From Verrucomicrobiota bacterium (GTDB lineage: Bacteria > Bacteroidota > Bacteroidia > Chitinophagales > UBA8649), in assembly GCA_017853115.1 (NCBI GenBank), contig JAFMKE010000003.1:1-42746 (forward strand): 42,746 nucleotides of DNA, in the 5' to 3' direction. The translations under genes were made by a program, and so were the position numbers. Below are positions 8,959-18,241 of this stretch, one piece after another. Every line of letters begins with the position of its first letter. Position 1 is the stretch's first letter. The notes under the pieces were generated by a model. The model saw only the letters and a program-made list of their open reading frames with translations, was not told where the DNA came from and searched no databases.

Positions 8959-9991
8959 TTTTTACATTTTTAAAGTGATGCACCTTATCTCCAAAAATGG
9001 TAAAGGACTTTACCATTTTTGACTCTAACCGCGGAGCCAATTTGCCTTCCTTCAGCTCCTTATTGCCGATTAGAACATAGGCTTCATCCCATAAATCTGC
9101 ATCAATAAATTGCTGCAGTGTATACGCTCCTCCTTCAACCAACAAAGATTGGATATTTCGTTCGTACAAGGTATTTAGTATTTGAGAAAGTGGAGCTTGG
9201 TTCTTGGTAAGCTGAATCCATTCTTTTGGAAACTCTAAGTTGGTCGCTTCTGATCCGAAAACCAATGTCTCTTCGTTGTCTGTAAGTAATTCAATTGTAG
9301 TATCCATTGGCTCATCTCCCTGCAACACGATGCGCAAGGGATTTTTACCTTGTATGAGGCGTGTAGTGAGTTTTGGATTGTCAATTCGGGCAGTTCTACT
9401 GCCAACAAGAATGGCCATGTGGTTTCGTCTCAGCATGTGAACGAATAGCTTACTTTTTTGATTGGTAATCCAAAATTGTTTTTCGGCTGCAGGAGCAAAA
9501 TATCCTTTTGCAGTTTGTGCCCATTTCAGTGTGATGAACGGACGCTTGGTTTTATGTGATTGAAAGAAACTTTTGTTTAGCTCTCTAGCCTCATCTTCCA
9601 AGACATTTTCGATTACTCGAATTCCAGCATCTCGCAATTTTTGTATTCCTTTTCCTGCTACTAGCGGATTGATGTCGGTACATGCTACAACCACCGTTTG
9701 AATTTTTTCTTCGATAATCAAATTACTGCAGGGCGGAGTTTTACCAAAATGACTGCAGGGTTCTAAACTAACATACAAAACAGCATCTGATGGGATTTTA
9801 CCCATTCTTCGCTTACAATCTTCAATGCAATTCACTTCGCCGTGGGCTCCTCCGTATGGGGAGGTATATCCTTCGCCTATAATCTGATTATTACTAACAA
9901 GAATGGCACCTACACTGGGGTTGGGCGCTGCAGTGGGGAGACCAATTTTAGCTAATTGCAAACACCTTCTCATGTAGGTTTCGTGAGACAT
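8939..9991 (-). CDS. ribD: Bifunctional riboflavin biosynthesis protein RibD (deaminase/reductase)
   Basis: MRRCLQLAKIG..PNPSVGAILV, GGAHGEVNCIEDC, YVSLEPCSHFGKTPPCSNLII zinc-deaminase motifs; ITLKWAQTAKG and VEGGAYTLQQFI of the reductase domain. Start set at MSHETYM. Confidence 0.95.
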   Translation of the reverse strand: MSHETYMRRCLQLAKIGLPTAAPNPSVGAILVSNNQIIGEGYTSPYGGAHGEVNCIEDCKRRMGKIPSDAVLYVSLEPCSHFGKTPPCSNLIIEEKIQTVVVACTDINPLVAGKGIQKLRDAGIRVIENVLEDEARELNKSFFQSHKTKRPFITLKWAQTAKGYFAPAAEKQFWITNQKSKLFVHMLRRNHMAILVGSRTARIDNPKLTTRLIQGKNPLRIVLQGDEPMDTTIELLTDNEETLVFGSEATNLEFPKEWIQLTKNQAPLSQILNTLYERNIQSLLVEGGAYTLQQFIDADLWDEAYVLIGNKELKEGKLAPRLESKMVKSFTIFGDKVHHFKNVKNDLVTA

Positions 9992-10102
9992 GCAGCAAAG
10001 ATAAGGCATCAATCTAATTAATCACTACGCGTATGATTTCAGTCTATCTTTTCTATGCACGACTATCTAAAGTTTATTTACTTTTGTGTAAAACCGAGAA
10101 AG

Positions 10103-12082
10103 TTGAAATACAATACCAAAAATATATCAAAGGAAAGGCAAATCGCTTTGTACCGGGATATGCTTTTTTCTCGCATGATTGAGGAGAAGATGCTCAAATT
10201 ATTGCGTCAAGGTAAGATCTCCAAATGGTTTAGTGGTATCGGTCAAGAAGGTATTGCTGTTGGAGTTACCTCAGCCTTGGAAGCCGATGAGTATATCCTG
10301 CCAATGCACAGAAATCTGGGTGTTTTTACGACGCGAAAAATCCCATTTTCTAAGTTGTTTCAACAGTGGCAAGGAAAGAAAAATGGTTTTACGAAAGGGC
10401 GTGATCGAAGCTTCCATTTTGGTACAAACGATTATCATATTGTAGGAATGATTTCACATTTGGGCCCTCAGTTGAATGTAGGTGATGGCATCGCATTAGC
10501 ATCTAAATTAAAAGCTGAAAAAAAAGTAACGGTTGCGTTTACTGGTGAAGGGGCAACAAGTGAGGGCGATTTTCACGAAGCCTTAAATATTGCTGCAGTA
10601 TGGGATTTGCCCATCATTTTTGTAATTGAAAATAATGGGTATGGCTTATCTACCCCTACTCAGGAGCAATATCGCTGTGAACGGCTCTCTGATCGTGGAG
10701 TGGGTTATGGAATACAAGCTTTAACCATAGACGGAAACAATATTGTGGAAGTGTATGAAACGATTCGAAAACATGCTGAATCCATTCGTGAAAATCCACA
10801 TCCCGTATTGATAGAATGCGAAACCTTTAGAATGCGGGGTCACGAGGAGGCTTCTGGCACAAAGTACGTGCCTGATGAGTTGTTTGAAGAGTGGGGGAAG
10901 AAAGATCCTTTACTAAACTTTGAATCTTATTTGCTTGATAAAGGGCATCTTTCAACCGAAGACATTGATAACTTCAAAACAGCAATGACCTCAGAGATTG
11001 AGGAGGGACTTGAAGAAGCATTTAATGCGCAAGATGTTATTCCGAATGTTGCAGAAGAACTCGCAGATGTCTACAAAGCTTTTTCACCCGCGTTAATTAC
11101 GCCAGTAAATGATAAAAGCAGCATTAAGCGGATGGTAGATGCTTATTCTGATGGTTTAAGACAAAGTATGCAGCGTTTCGAAAACCTAGTAATCATGGGG
11201 CAAGATATTGCTGAGTACGGAGGTGTATTTAAAATTACAGAAGGATTTGTTAATGAGTTTGGGCGAGAACGTGTGCGAAATACCCCAATATGTGAATCGG
11301 GTATATTGAGCGCAGCTCTGGGCTTAAGTATAAAAGGGATGAAGGCTGTCGTAGAGTTGCAGTTCGCTGATTTTGTTACTTCAGGATTTAATCCGATAAT
11401 CAATAACTTAGCTAAATCCCATTACCGGTGGGGACAAGCAGCTGATGTTACTTTACGCATGCCGACGGGAGCAGGAGTTGGTGCTGGACCCTATCATTCA
11501 CAGAGTAATGAGGCGTGGTTTTATCATACGCCTGGATTAAAAATCGTTTATCCGAGCAATGCGTATGATGCGAAGGGCCTATTGGCTGCTGCTATAGAAG
11601 ACCCTAATCCCGTTATGGTGTTTGAACACAAGGCACTTTATCGAAGCGTTGAAGGCGAAGTTCCAGAAGATTATTACACCGAACAGATTGGCAAGGCGAA
11701 AACTGTCCGAAGTGGTCACGATATTAGTATTATTACCTATGGATATGGTGTAATCTGGGCAGAACAACTCGCGGAGAAGAACAGTAATTATAGTATAGAC
11801 ATACTTGATTTACGTTCTCTGGTTCCCATGGATTTTGAAGCTATTCGTCTAAGTGTTAAACGCACGGGAAAGGTAATTGTGCTTAATGAGGATTGCTTAA
11901 CAGGCAGCATAGCCTCAGATGTGGCCGCTTGGATTGGTGAAAATTGTTTTGAGTTTCTCGATGCACCTGTTCGCAGAGTAGGAAGCTTGGATACTCCGGT
12001 ACCTTTCGCTAAAGCTTTAGAGAATCAATTCTTACCTCCGGAAAGATTAGACGAGGTATTCCACGATTTGCTTGCTTATTAG
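10103..12082 (+). CDS. Fused alpha+beta E1 subunit of a branched-chain/2-oxoacid dehydrogenase complex (thiamine-diphosphate dependent)
   Basis: E1-alpha half: LLRQGKISKWFSGIGQEGIAVG, GEGATSEGDFHEALNIAAVWDLPIIFVIENNGYG. E1-beta half: GQDIAEYGGVFKITEGFVNEFGRERVRNTPICESGI, MPTGAGVGAGPYHSQ. The ORF track starts at 10055, but a TAnnTTTG-like element at 10079-10086 suggests a TTG start near 10103. Confidence 0.92.
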   Translation: MKYNTKNISKERQIALYRDMLFSRMIEEKMLKLLRQGKISKWFSGIGQEGIAVGVTSALEADEYILPMHRNLGVFTTRKIPFSKLFQQWQGKKNGFTKGRDRSFHFGTNDYHIVGMISHLGPQLNVGDGIALASKLKAEKKVTVAFTGEGATSEGDFHEALNIAAVWDLPIIFVIENNGYGLSTPTQEQYRCERLSDRGVGYGIQALTIDGNNIVEVYETIRKHAESIRENPHPVLIECETFRMRGHEEASGTKYVPDELFEEWGKKDPLLNFESYLLDKGHLSTEDIDNFKTAMTSEIEEGLEEAFNAQDVIPNVAEELADVYKAFSPALITPVNDKSSIKRMVDAYSDGLRQSMQRFENLVIMGQDIAEYGGVFKITEGFVNEFGRERVRNTPICESGILSAALGLSIKGMKAVVELQFADFVTSGFNPIINNLAKSHYRWGQAADVTLRMPTGAGVGAGPYHSQSNEAWFYHTPGLKIVYPSNAYDAKGLLAAAIEDPNPVMVFEHKALYRSVEGEVPEDYYTEQIGKAKTVRSGHDISIITYGYGVIWAEQLAEKNSNYSIDILDLRSLVPMDFEAIRLSVKRTGKVIVLNEDCLTGSIASDVAAWIGENCFEFLDAPVRRVGSLDTPVPFAKALENQFLPPERLDEVFHDLLAY

Positions 12083-12843
12083 TCTTGATCGCGATTAGCA
12101 AGTACCTCTTCGTAGTGCTTAACATATGTAGGATTTTCAGTGCCCATCAGTCGGTCCCAGAATCTAAAGTATAAGCCATAGTTTCCCTTGAAATACTGGT
12201 GGTGCATATTGTGATGCACCGAGGTGTTTAAAACTTCAAATAGTTTGGTTTGTCGAAACCATTTTGGCATGATTTCATAACCAAGATGCCCGTACACATT
12301 GATTAACAAACTGCTTGTGGTAAATGCAAGTATCGCGTAGAGGTGAATAGGCATGATAAAAATCAGGATTAAAATGATTAGGGCCTCCAAAACCGATTCT
12401 CCTGCATGGAAGGCGAATGAGGCGAAAGGCGATGGGTTAGTGGATAGATGGTGTGTCTTGTGCATGCGGCTATAGAAAGGCTCAATGTGCAGGAAACGGT
12501 GCATCCAATAAAAATAGGTGTCATGTATAATGAGGGCTAGTATCACACTAACAGGCAAATACCATAAGGGGAAATCATCGATGTCTTGATACATTTGAGA
12601 GTATTTCGCCAATGGCCCAAACTCTACAAACAAGGCGATGGCTACAAATATCAAATTGGTGACTACTGAATAGAAGATTTCTCTCCGAAAATCAATCCCT
12701 TTGGCCTGCTTCTGTTGGATTTTATGTTTCTGAAAAGTCTTCTGAAAAACGATGTAAAAGAAGCTAAATGCAATACCTGCAAACAAAAAGTAGCGAAGTA
12801 GAAACATCGTGGCCAACTTCATACCAAGAAGAAAACTGTCCAT
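12079..12843 (-). CDS. Sterol desaturase / fatty acid hydroxylase superfamily membrane protein
   Basis: Histidine clusters HDTYFYWMHRFLH, RMHKTHHLS, HHNMHHQYF. Confidence 0.9.
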   Translation of the reverse strand: MDSFLLGMKLATMFLLRYFLFAGIAFSFFYIVFQKTFQKHKIQQKQAKGIDFRREIFYSVVTNLIFVAIALFVEFGPLAKYSQMYQDIDDFPLWYLPVSVILALIIHDTYFYWMHRFLHIEPFYSRMHKTHHLSTNPSPFASFAFHAGESVLEALIILILIFIMPIHLYAILAFTTSSLLINVYGHLGYEIMPKWFRQTKLFEVLNTSVHHNMHHQYFKGNYGLYFRFWDRLMGTENPTYVKHYEEVLANRDQD

Positions 12844-12888
12844 GTAAATCGATTTAGAACGAAAGTTAGAAAATGATATCGGTAAATC

Positions 12889-13641
12889 TTAGTCTTTAAC
12901 TTTGTATAACAGAATGTTGCTTGGACTCGCATCCATAGCCAAGGGTAAGGTTTGAATATTTACGATATACAGGCCATCTTGAATATCGTCTGGAGCATAA
13001 ATCATTTCCGTAATGGTGGCATCAAGCCTTGGCAAGTCACTGGGGTAGTTCCAAAATGCTTTGTGCGCTAATAATTTACCTTCATCTTCTTCCCGATCCA
13101 CGGAGGGTGTATCAATCATGAAATGTTCAATACCTTTTTTTACTAAGAATTCCATCGCTTCATAGCGGATGTAGCATGGATTAGTGCCACTCCAGTCTTT
13201 AATTTTGTCTTCCGGTTGGTTTGGCAAAGTTCGAATCATTAGGCAGTTTACAGATTCGGCGAAATGGATTGCTTGCACTTGTTCAAGTGAAATAAAATAG
13301 TCATCCTTCAACTTTTCCGGATCAATAGTGATTAATTGACCTAGTTGATGGGTGTTTGTCAGACAGTCTTTAATCAGATAAGGTTCAACTGCTATGTGTC
13401 CAAGGCATTCTGTATGGGTTCCATTGCCATGAGGATTGATAAAAATATTTTTAAAATTTAAGATTCCTCCTTCAGTGGTGCTGCCTACCCAATTGTCCAT
13501 TCTAACGGGTTCGATATCTAGTTGAGGAGAATAAAAGGCCCTTGGCAAGTGGTTTTTTCCATAAAATGGGGTTGAAATTGACCGGCCTTCATTTAAATTA
13601 ATTTCGTATTCTTTTCCTGCTATTTCTATGCTTGCTTTCAT
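12889..13641 (-). CDS. Cyclase family (kynurenine formamidase-like) metal-dependent hydrolase
   Basis: INPHGNGTHTECLGH metal-binding motif and overall cyclase-family layout. Confidence 0.82.
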   Translation of the reverse strand: MKASIEIAGKEYEINLNEGRSISTPFYGKNHLPRAFYSPQLDIEPVRMDNWVGSTTEGGILNFKNIFINPHGNGTHTECLGHIAVEPYLIKDCLTNTHQLGQLITIDPEKLKDDYFISLEQVQAIHFAESVNCLMIRTLPNQPEDKIKDWSGTNPCYIRYEAMEFLVKKGIEHFMIDTPSVDREEDEGKLLAHKAFWNYPSDLPRLDATITEMIYAPDDIQDGLYIVNIQTLPLAMDASPSNILLYKVKD

Positions 13642-14768
13642 CGTTTAGTTTCTTCATTAATTTCAAAGAAATGGGCAGCAATTCCGTCTGCGTAAAACAA
13701 TCCTTCTTCGCTAAGTGTGATAATAGATTCTTCCTGATTGAACATTTCTGTATCTAGGTCTTTAAGCTTACTTTCAAATGTAGGGTAAAAATTCGGAAAC
13801 ACGTTTTCAATCTGTTCGGTGCTTATTCCCCACTTTGTTCTCAATCCAGTCATAATATACTCGTTGTATTGGTCTTGTAAACTTAGATGCTCAATTTCGA
13901 TTTGATTTGCCTTCTTGTCGATATATCCCTTCAAGTTAGGCTTGTTCCATTGGCGACTTTTTCCATTAAAGGAATGCGCACCAGGGCCTAAACCAAGATA
14001 CCATTCTCCTTTCCAGTAGGATGTATTGTGCTTGGAAATTTTCTCGTTTTTACACAGATTAGATATTTCATAGTGGTCCCAGTTTAGATCCTTTGCCCAT
14101 GAACGGAGCATTTTGAAATTTTCAGCGGCTAGTTTGTCATTTACTTTAGCCACTTGTCCTTTTCTGATTTGATGGAATAATGCCGTTCCTTCTTCTACAG
14201 TTAGCGCATAGCAAGAGAGATGTTGCACTTGTAGATCGGCAGCCGTGTTTAAATTGTCTTCCCATGCTTGTTTGGAAAGCGTTGGCGTTCCATAGATTAA
14301 ATCAATCGAGATATTGTCTAATCCAATATCCTGAGCTGACTGTATCGAGTTAAGGGCTTCTTGAGCATTATGCGCTCTGCGCATGAACTGCAAATCCCTA
14401 TCTTGAAATGATTGAGTGCCAATACTCAACCTATTGATCCCACTTTTCCTTAAATCCTTCAGTTTTACTTTGCTCAGGTCATCGGGGTTAGCTTCGAGGG
14501 TGATTTCTGGCACTGAGTCAAGTATATAATGCTTATTTATGACATTGAGAATTTCTTCTATGGTATGGGCCTCCAAAATAGATGGCGTTCCTCCCCCAAA
14601 ATAGATGCTTTCAATCGTTTGATTGCTCAAATAATTTTTGCGTGCTGGAATCTCTTCGAGTATGCGTTCAACAAAAGCTTCTTTAAAGTGAAGTGATGTA
14701 CTAAAGTAAAAATTGCAATAATTGCAGGCTTGTTTACAAAAAGGGATATGAAGGTATATGCCTGCCAT
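13638..14768 (-). CDS. hemW: HemW-like radical SAM protein (coproporphyrinogen III oxidase-like heme chaperone)
   Basis: AGIYLHIPFCKQACNYCNFYFSTS (CxxxCxxC), YFGGGTPS, RLSIGTQSFQD. Start set at 14768 because the ORF-track extension to 14891 would overlap the divergent gene. Confidence 0.93.
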   Translation of the reverse strand: MAGIYLHIPFCKQACNYCNFYFSTSLHFKEAFVERILEEIPARKNYLSNQTIESIYFGGGTPSILEAHTIEEILNVINKHYILDSVPEITLEANPDDLSKVKLKDLRKSGINRLSIGTQSFQDRDLQFMRRAHNAQEALNSIQSAQDIGLDNISIDLIYGTPTLSKQAWEDNLNTAADLQVQHLSCYALTVEEGTALFHQIRKGQVAKVNDKLAAENFKMLRSWAKDLNWDHYEISNLCKNEKISKHNTSYWKGEWYLGLGPGAHSFNGKSRQWNKPNLKGYIDKKANQIEIEHLSLQDQYNEYIMTGLRTKWGISTEQIENVFPNFYPTFESKLKDLDTEMFNQEESIITLSEEGLFYADGIAAHFFEINEETKR

Positions 14769-14824
14769 CAATTCTATTGCGTACTTTTGAAAATAAATTG
14801 TAAAGTAAAGGGTTTTATTCATAC

Positions 14825-16597
14825 TTGAGACAGAAATTGTTATATATCGTGGCCCTGTGCCTTTGGGCAAATCTTTTGTTTGCTCAAACATCGGTTGAAC
14901 TAGAAGTTTTATATGCTGATAGCCAAGCCTTGGATAAAAAGTATCACTTAGCAGAGAGCTTCAAGAGTGTACTTCAGTTGAATGCATCACTAGAAGATTT
15001 AATTCACCAGCTTAAAAAAGATGGTTATCTAACAGCCTCAGTGGATAAATTGGGCTGTGATAGCGCTATGACAAAGTGTGTTGCAACACTATTTGTTGGC
15101 CAAAAATATTCAATTGAATCTATAGAGAATGGCAATATAGAGGATGTCGTATGGAAAAAGTTGGGTTTGCATAAGCTACAGCCGGGTGTCGATTTAAGTC
15201 GACTCGAGTATATTCAAGCTAGTATACTGAATTACTACGAAAATAACGGATTCCCGTATGCGCAAGTTTGGGTGGATTCATTGGCTTTGCAGGATGGCAA
15301 GGGAAGTATGCACTTATTCGTTGAACCTAATGACTTGATTACCGTGGATAGTTTGGTAGTGCATGGAAACACGAAGACAAAGTCTAAGTTTTTGCAACGA
15401 TATTTAGGTATAGAGTCGGGCGATTTGTTTAGCCAAGGTAAATTCGATGCAATTGAGCAGAAGTTAAAACAACTTCCTTATTTCCGAAGCGCACAAACTC
15501 CTGAAATATATTTCACTCCGGGTGAAGCTACGCTTCATGTTTTTTTGGAGAAGCAACGAAGCAATCAGTTTAATTTGATTCTTGGCGTGTTGCCGAATAG
15601 TGAGTTGGGTGACAAAAAGTTGACAATTACAGGAGAAGGTAAACTTCAGCTTCTTAATTCTTTTGGTGTAGGAGAGGAGATTTATGCTGAGTTTCGTCAG
15701 CTTAAGCCCAGAACACAAAATTTGGATATCGCCTTTACTTATCCTTATTTTTTAAACTCGCCTATTGGAGTTTACGGTTCATTCAATCTGTATAAAAATG
15801 ATAGTTTGTTCATCGATGTGAACACGGAAGTTGGTATCCTTTACCAGTTTGGGGGATTTAACCGATTAAAATTTTTCTATGACAATCAGAGTTCAAATAT
15901 TTTGAATGTCGATACCCTTTCTATTAAAAATAGTGGCGTTTTACCTACAACTTTGGATATAAGAAACAACATCTACGGTATTGCGCTCGAACTGCAACAA
16001 CTCGATTACGTTTTAAATCCAAGAAGGGGCTTTCAATTGCATCTCAGCGGTGGAGTGGGCTTGAATCGAATAAGGGTGAATCAGAGCATAGCTACCTTGA
16101 TTGCTTTTGATGGAAATCCACTGCAGTTCCAATATGATTCATTACCATTAAAGAGGCTCAACTACTCTTTAGCTTTGAATGTTTCCCAGTTTATTCCGAT
16201 TCGTAAAAAGAGTACATTGTTGCTACGAAATCAATCCAAGTTTTATGTCGCAAAAAATATATTGGAAAATGAGAAGTATCGAATTGGAGGTTATCGGATG
16301 TTAAGAGGGTTCGATGAAGAGGCAATTTATACTCCATTCTATTCTATCTTTACCACAGAGTTTAGGTTGCTGTTGTCGCAAAATTCTTATTTCAACTTAT
16401 TTACGGATGTGGGAATTGTGGAAGACGAACAGAAGGGCTCGGGCAATATAGATATTCCTGTTGGTTTTGGTGTCGGTGTTGCTCTTGAAACGAGAGGAGG
16501 TATTTTTAGTTTGAGCTATGCCTTAGGAAGGAATTTGGATAATAAAATTCAAGTTAGAAATGGAAAAATACATTTTGGATTTGTCAGTTTGTTTTAA
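14825..16597 (+). CDS. Omp85/BamA-TamA-like outer membrane protein with POTRA-like repeats
   Basis: Signal peptide MRQKLLYIVALCLWANLLFAQ; POTRA-like VDSLVVHGNTKTKSKFLQRYLGIESGDLF; LNPRRGFQL and YRMLRGFDEEAIY barrel motifs; C-terminal aromatic F. TTG start. Confidence 0.82.
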   Translation: MRQKLLYIVALCLWANLLFAQTSVELEVLYADSQALDKKYHLAESFKSVLQLNASLEDLIHQLKKDGYLTASVDKLGCDSAMTKCVATLFVGQKYSIESIENGNIEDVVWKKLGLHKLQPGVDLSRLEYIQASILNYYENNGFPYAQVWVDSLALQDGKGSMHLFVEPNDLITVDSLVVHGNTKTKSKFLQRYLGIESGDLFSQGKFDAIEQKLKQLPYFRSAQTPEIYFTPGEATLHVFLEKQRSNQFNLILGVLPNSELGDKKLTITGEGKLQLLNSFGVGEEIYAEFRQLKPRTQNLDIAFTYPYFLNSPIGVYGSFNLYKNDSLFIDVNTEVGILYQFGGFNRLKFFYDNQSSNILNVDTLSIKNSGVLPTTLDIRNNIYGIALELQQLDYVLNPRRGFQLHLSGGVGLNRIRVNQSIATLIAFDGNPLQFQYDSLPLKRLNYSLALNVSQFIPIRKKSTLLLRNQSKFYVAKNILENEKYRIGGYRMLRGFDEEAIYTPFYSIFTTEFRLLLSQNSYFNLFTDVGIVEDEQKGSGNIDIPVGFGVGVALETRGGIFSLSYALGRNLDNKIQVRNGKIHFGFVSLF

Positions 16598-17406
16598 TGA
16601 GGCATTGGCTTAGTATATTTGGTTTTTTGTTCTTTGGACTTTTCGCTCAAGCACAAGTCGATACAGCTTTTTTGGAAACTGATAGTGCAGTTGGTTCAGT
16701 AGGTATCCATGCAAACGTTTGGTTTTTTACAGGTAAAGGATTACCTGGAATTGATCGAGTAGCTGCTTATCAGCTAGAAGGAGGGGTGCAGGATTTCTAT
16801 TTTTATTTTGCAATCGTTTTGAGTCTAGTGTTTGCTTTGGTTTTTGTTAGTTCAAAGGAAATTGTGTTTTCGAGCTGGCGTTCTTTTTTTCGTGTCCAAA
16901 ACCAAATTCAATACAACCGTTCGGATAAGTCGGGTAATTTGATTTATTTACTACTGTATGCTGTATTATTTATTCTGGTGTTTAGTGTGCTGCTGTCTTT
17001 TGTTATGCAAACTTTTTGGACCTACGATGTAAGCTTATGGCGGATATGTTTAGTTGGTTCCCTTTATTTTACATGGGATTATCTTTCGGCGAATCTTTAT
17101 TATTTGTTTGCAGGGAATCGGAAGGCCATTGATGCAGTAAAATATATTGGTTTATCTTATGCCCCCTTATGGTCAATTCTAGTGTGGATTGGCTTATTTT
17201 TTATTCTCTTTGCTTCACGAGAAATTTCAGGGTACACGGCTTCGGTATTGGTTTTCTTTTTAGGTGCATCTATTGTAATTAAGGAGCTTCGGGTTCTACA
17301 AGTTCTTTGGGGTGAAAAAGTAGATATCATATCATTTCATTTTTTTGCTTATCTTTGCACCTTCAAATTTTTACCGTTTATGCTGCTTGTGTGGTTATTT
17401 TTTTAA
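16597..17406 (+). CDS. DUF4271-type multi-pass membrane protein
   Basis: Signal peptide and several TM helices; placement immediately upstream of hemD is typical of the Bacteroidota DUF4271 family. Confidence 0.7.
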   Translation: MRHWLSIFGFLFFGLFAQAQVDTAFLETDSAVGSVGIHANVWFFTGKGLPGIDRVAAYQLEGGVQDFYFYFAIVLSLVFALVFVSSKEIVFSSWRSFFRVQNQIQYNRSDKSGNLIYLLLYAVLFILVFSVLLSFVMQTFWTYDVSLWRICLVGSLYFTWDYLSANLYYLFAGNRKAIDAVKYIGLSYAPLWSILVWIGLFFILFASREISGYTASVLVFFLGASIVIKELRVLQVLWGEKVDIISFHFFAYLCTFKFLPFMLLVWLFF

Positions 17407-17453
17407 CCATGCTCAAGTAAAGAGGGTAAAGGCAGGAAAAAGAAAACATTTCT

Positions 17454-18200
17454 ATGGCAAAAATTACTAACGTCCTAATTTCGCAGCCTGAGCCGATGGC
17501 GAGGTCCCCGTACTTTTCCCTAGCTAAAAAATTTGGATTTGAACTAGAATTTCAGCCTTTTATTGAGGTTGAACGTGTCAGTAATAAAGAGTTTCGAAAG
17601 CAGCGCGTTGATTTAAATAATTACTCTGCAGTTACTTTTACGAGCAGAAATTCGATGGATTTCTATTTTCAGATGATGGAAGAGATGCGGGCAACAGTCT
17701 CCCAAGAAACTAAATATTTTTGCATGTCTGAAGCTATTGCTTTGTATTTGCAGAAATACATACAATATAGAAAGCGTAAGGTTTTTTATGCCAATGGAAC
17801 TTTTGACGATTTTCAGAATCTTTTGTTAAAGTATAAAGCCGCTGCTGGTACTTTTTTAGTTCCCTGTCCGGATGTGCGTAATGATAAGTTGGCTACTTTT
17901 TTAACTGACGAGGGTTTTGATTATAAGGAATGTGTGATGTATCGTACCGTTAGTGCAAAGCTTTCGGAAATGGATATTGCCAAGTATAATATGATTGTTT
18001 TCTTCAGTCCTCTAGGTGTAGAGTCCTTGTTTGAAAATTTTCCAAACTTCAAGCAAGGGGAGACCCATATTGCGGGCTTTGGGCCAACAACTTGTCAGCG
18101 TATTCAGGAGTTGGGTTTAACATTGAATCTCTGTGCGCCTATGCCAGAGGCAAGATCGATGTCTGCCGCTTTGGAAAGATATTTAGAAGGATTATCATAA
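17454..18200 (+). CDS. hemD: Uroporphyrinogen-III synthase family protein
   Basis: LISQPEPM..SPYFSLAKKFG, AVTFTSRNSMDFYF, IVFFSPLGVESLF, HIAGFGPTT motifs. Confidence 0.88.
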   Translation: MAKITNVLISQPEPMARSPYFSLAKKFGFELEFQPFIEVERVSNKEFRKQRVDLNNYSAVTFTSRNSMDFYFQMMEEMRATVSQETKYFCMSEAIALYLQKYIQYRKRKVFYANGTFDDFQNLLLKYKAAAGTFLVPCPDVRNDKLATFLTDEGFDYKECVMYRTVSAKLSEMDIAKYNMIVFFSPLGVESLFENFPNFKQGETHIAGFGPTTCQRIQELGLTLNLCAPMPEARSMSAALERYLEGLS

Positions 18201-18241
18201 TTCCCATTTATCTGCGTTAACTTTACTACAAACAAGTCAAG

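Noticed and set aside
11143-11767. Minus-strand ORFs within the E1-beta half
   Set aside because: Opposite highly conserved TPP-enzyme motifs; shadow ORFs.
14769-14891. N-terminal extension of the hemW ORF
   Set aside because: Residues before MAGIYLHIPF are not HemW-like and would overlap the divergent Omp85-like gene.
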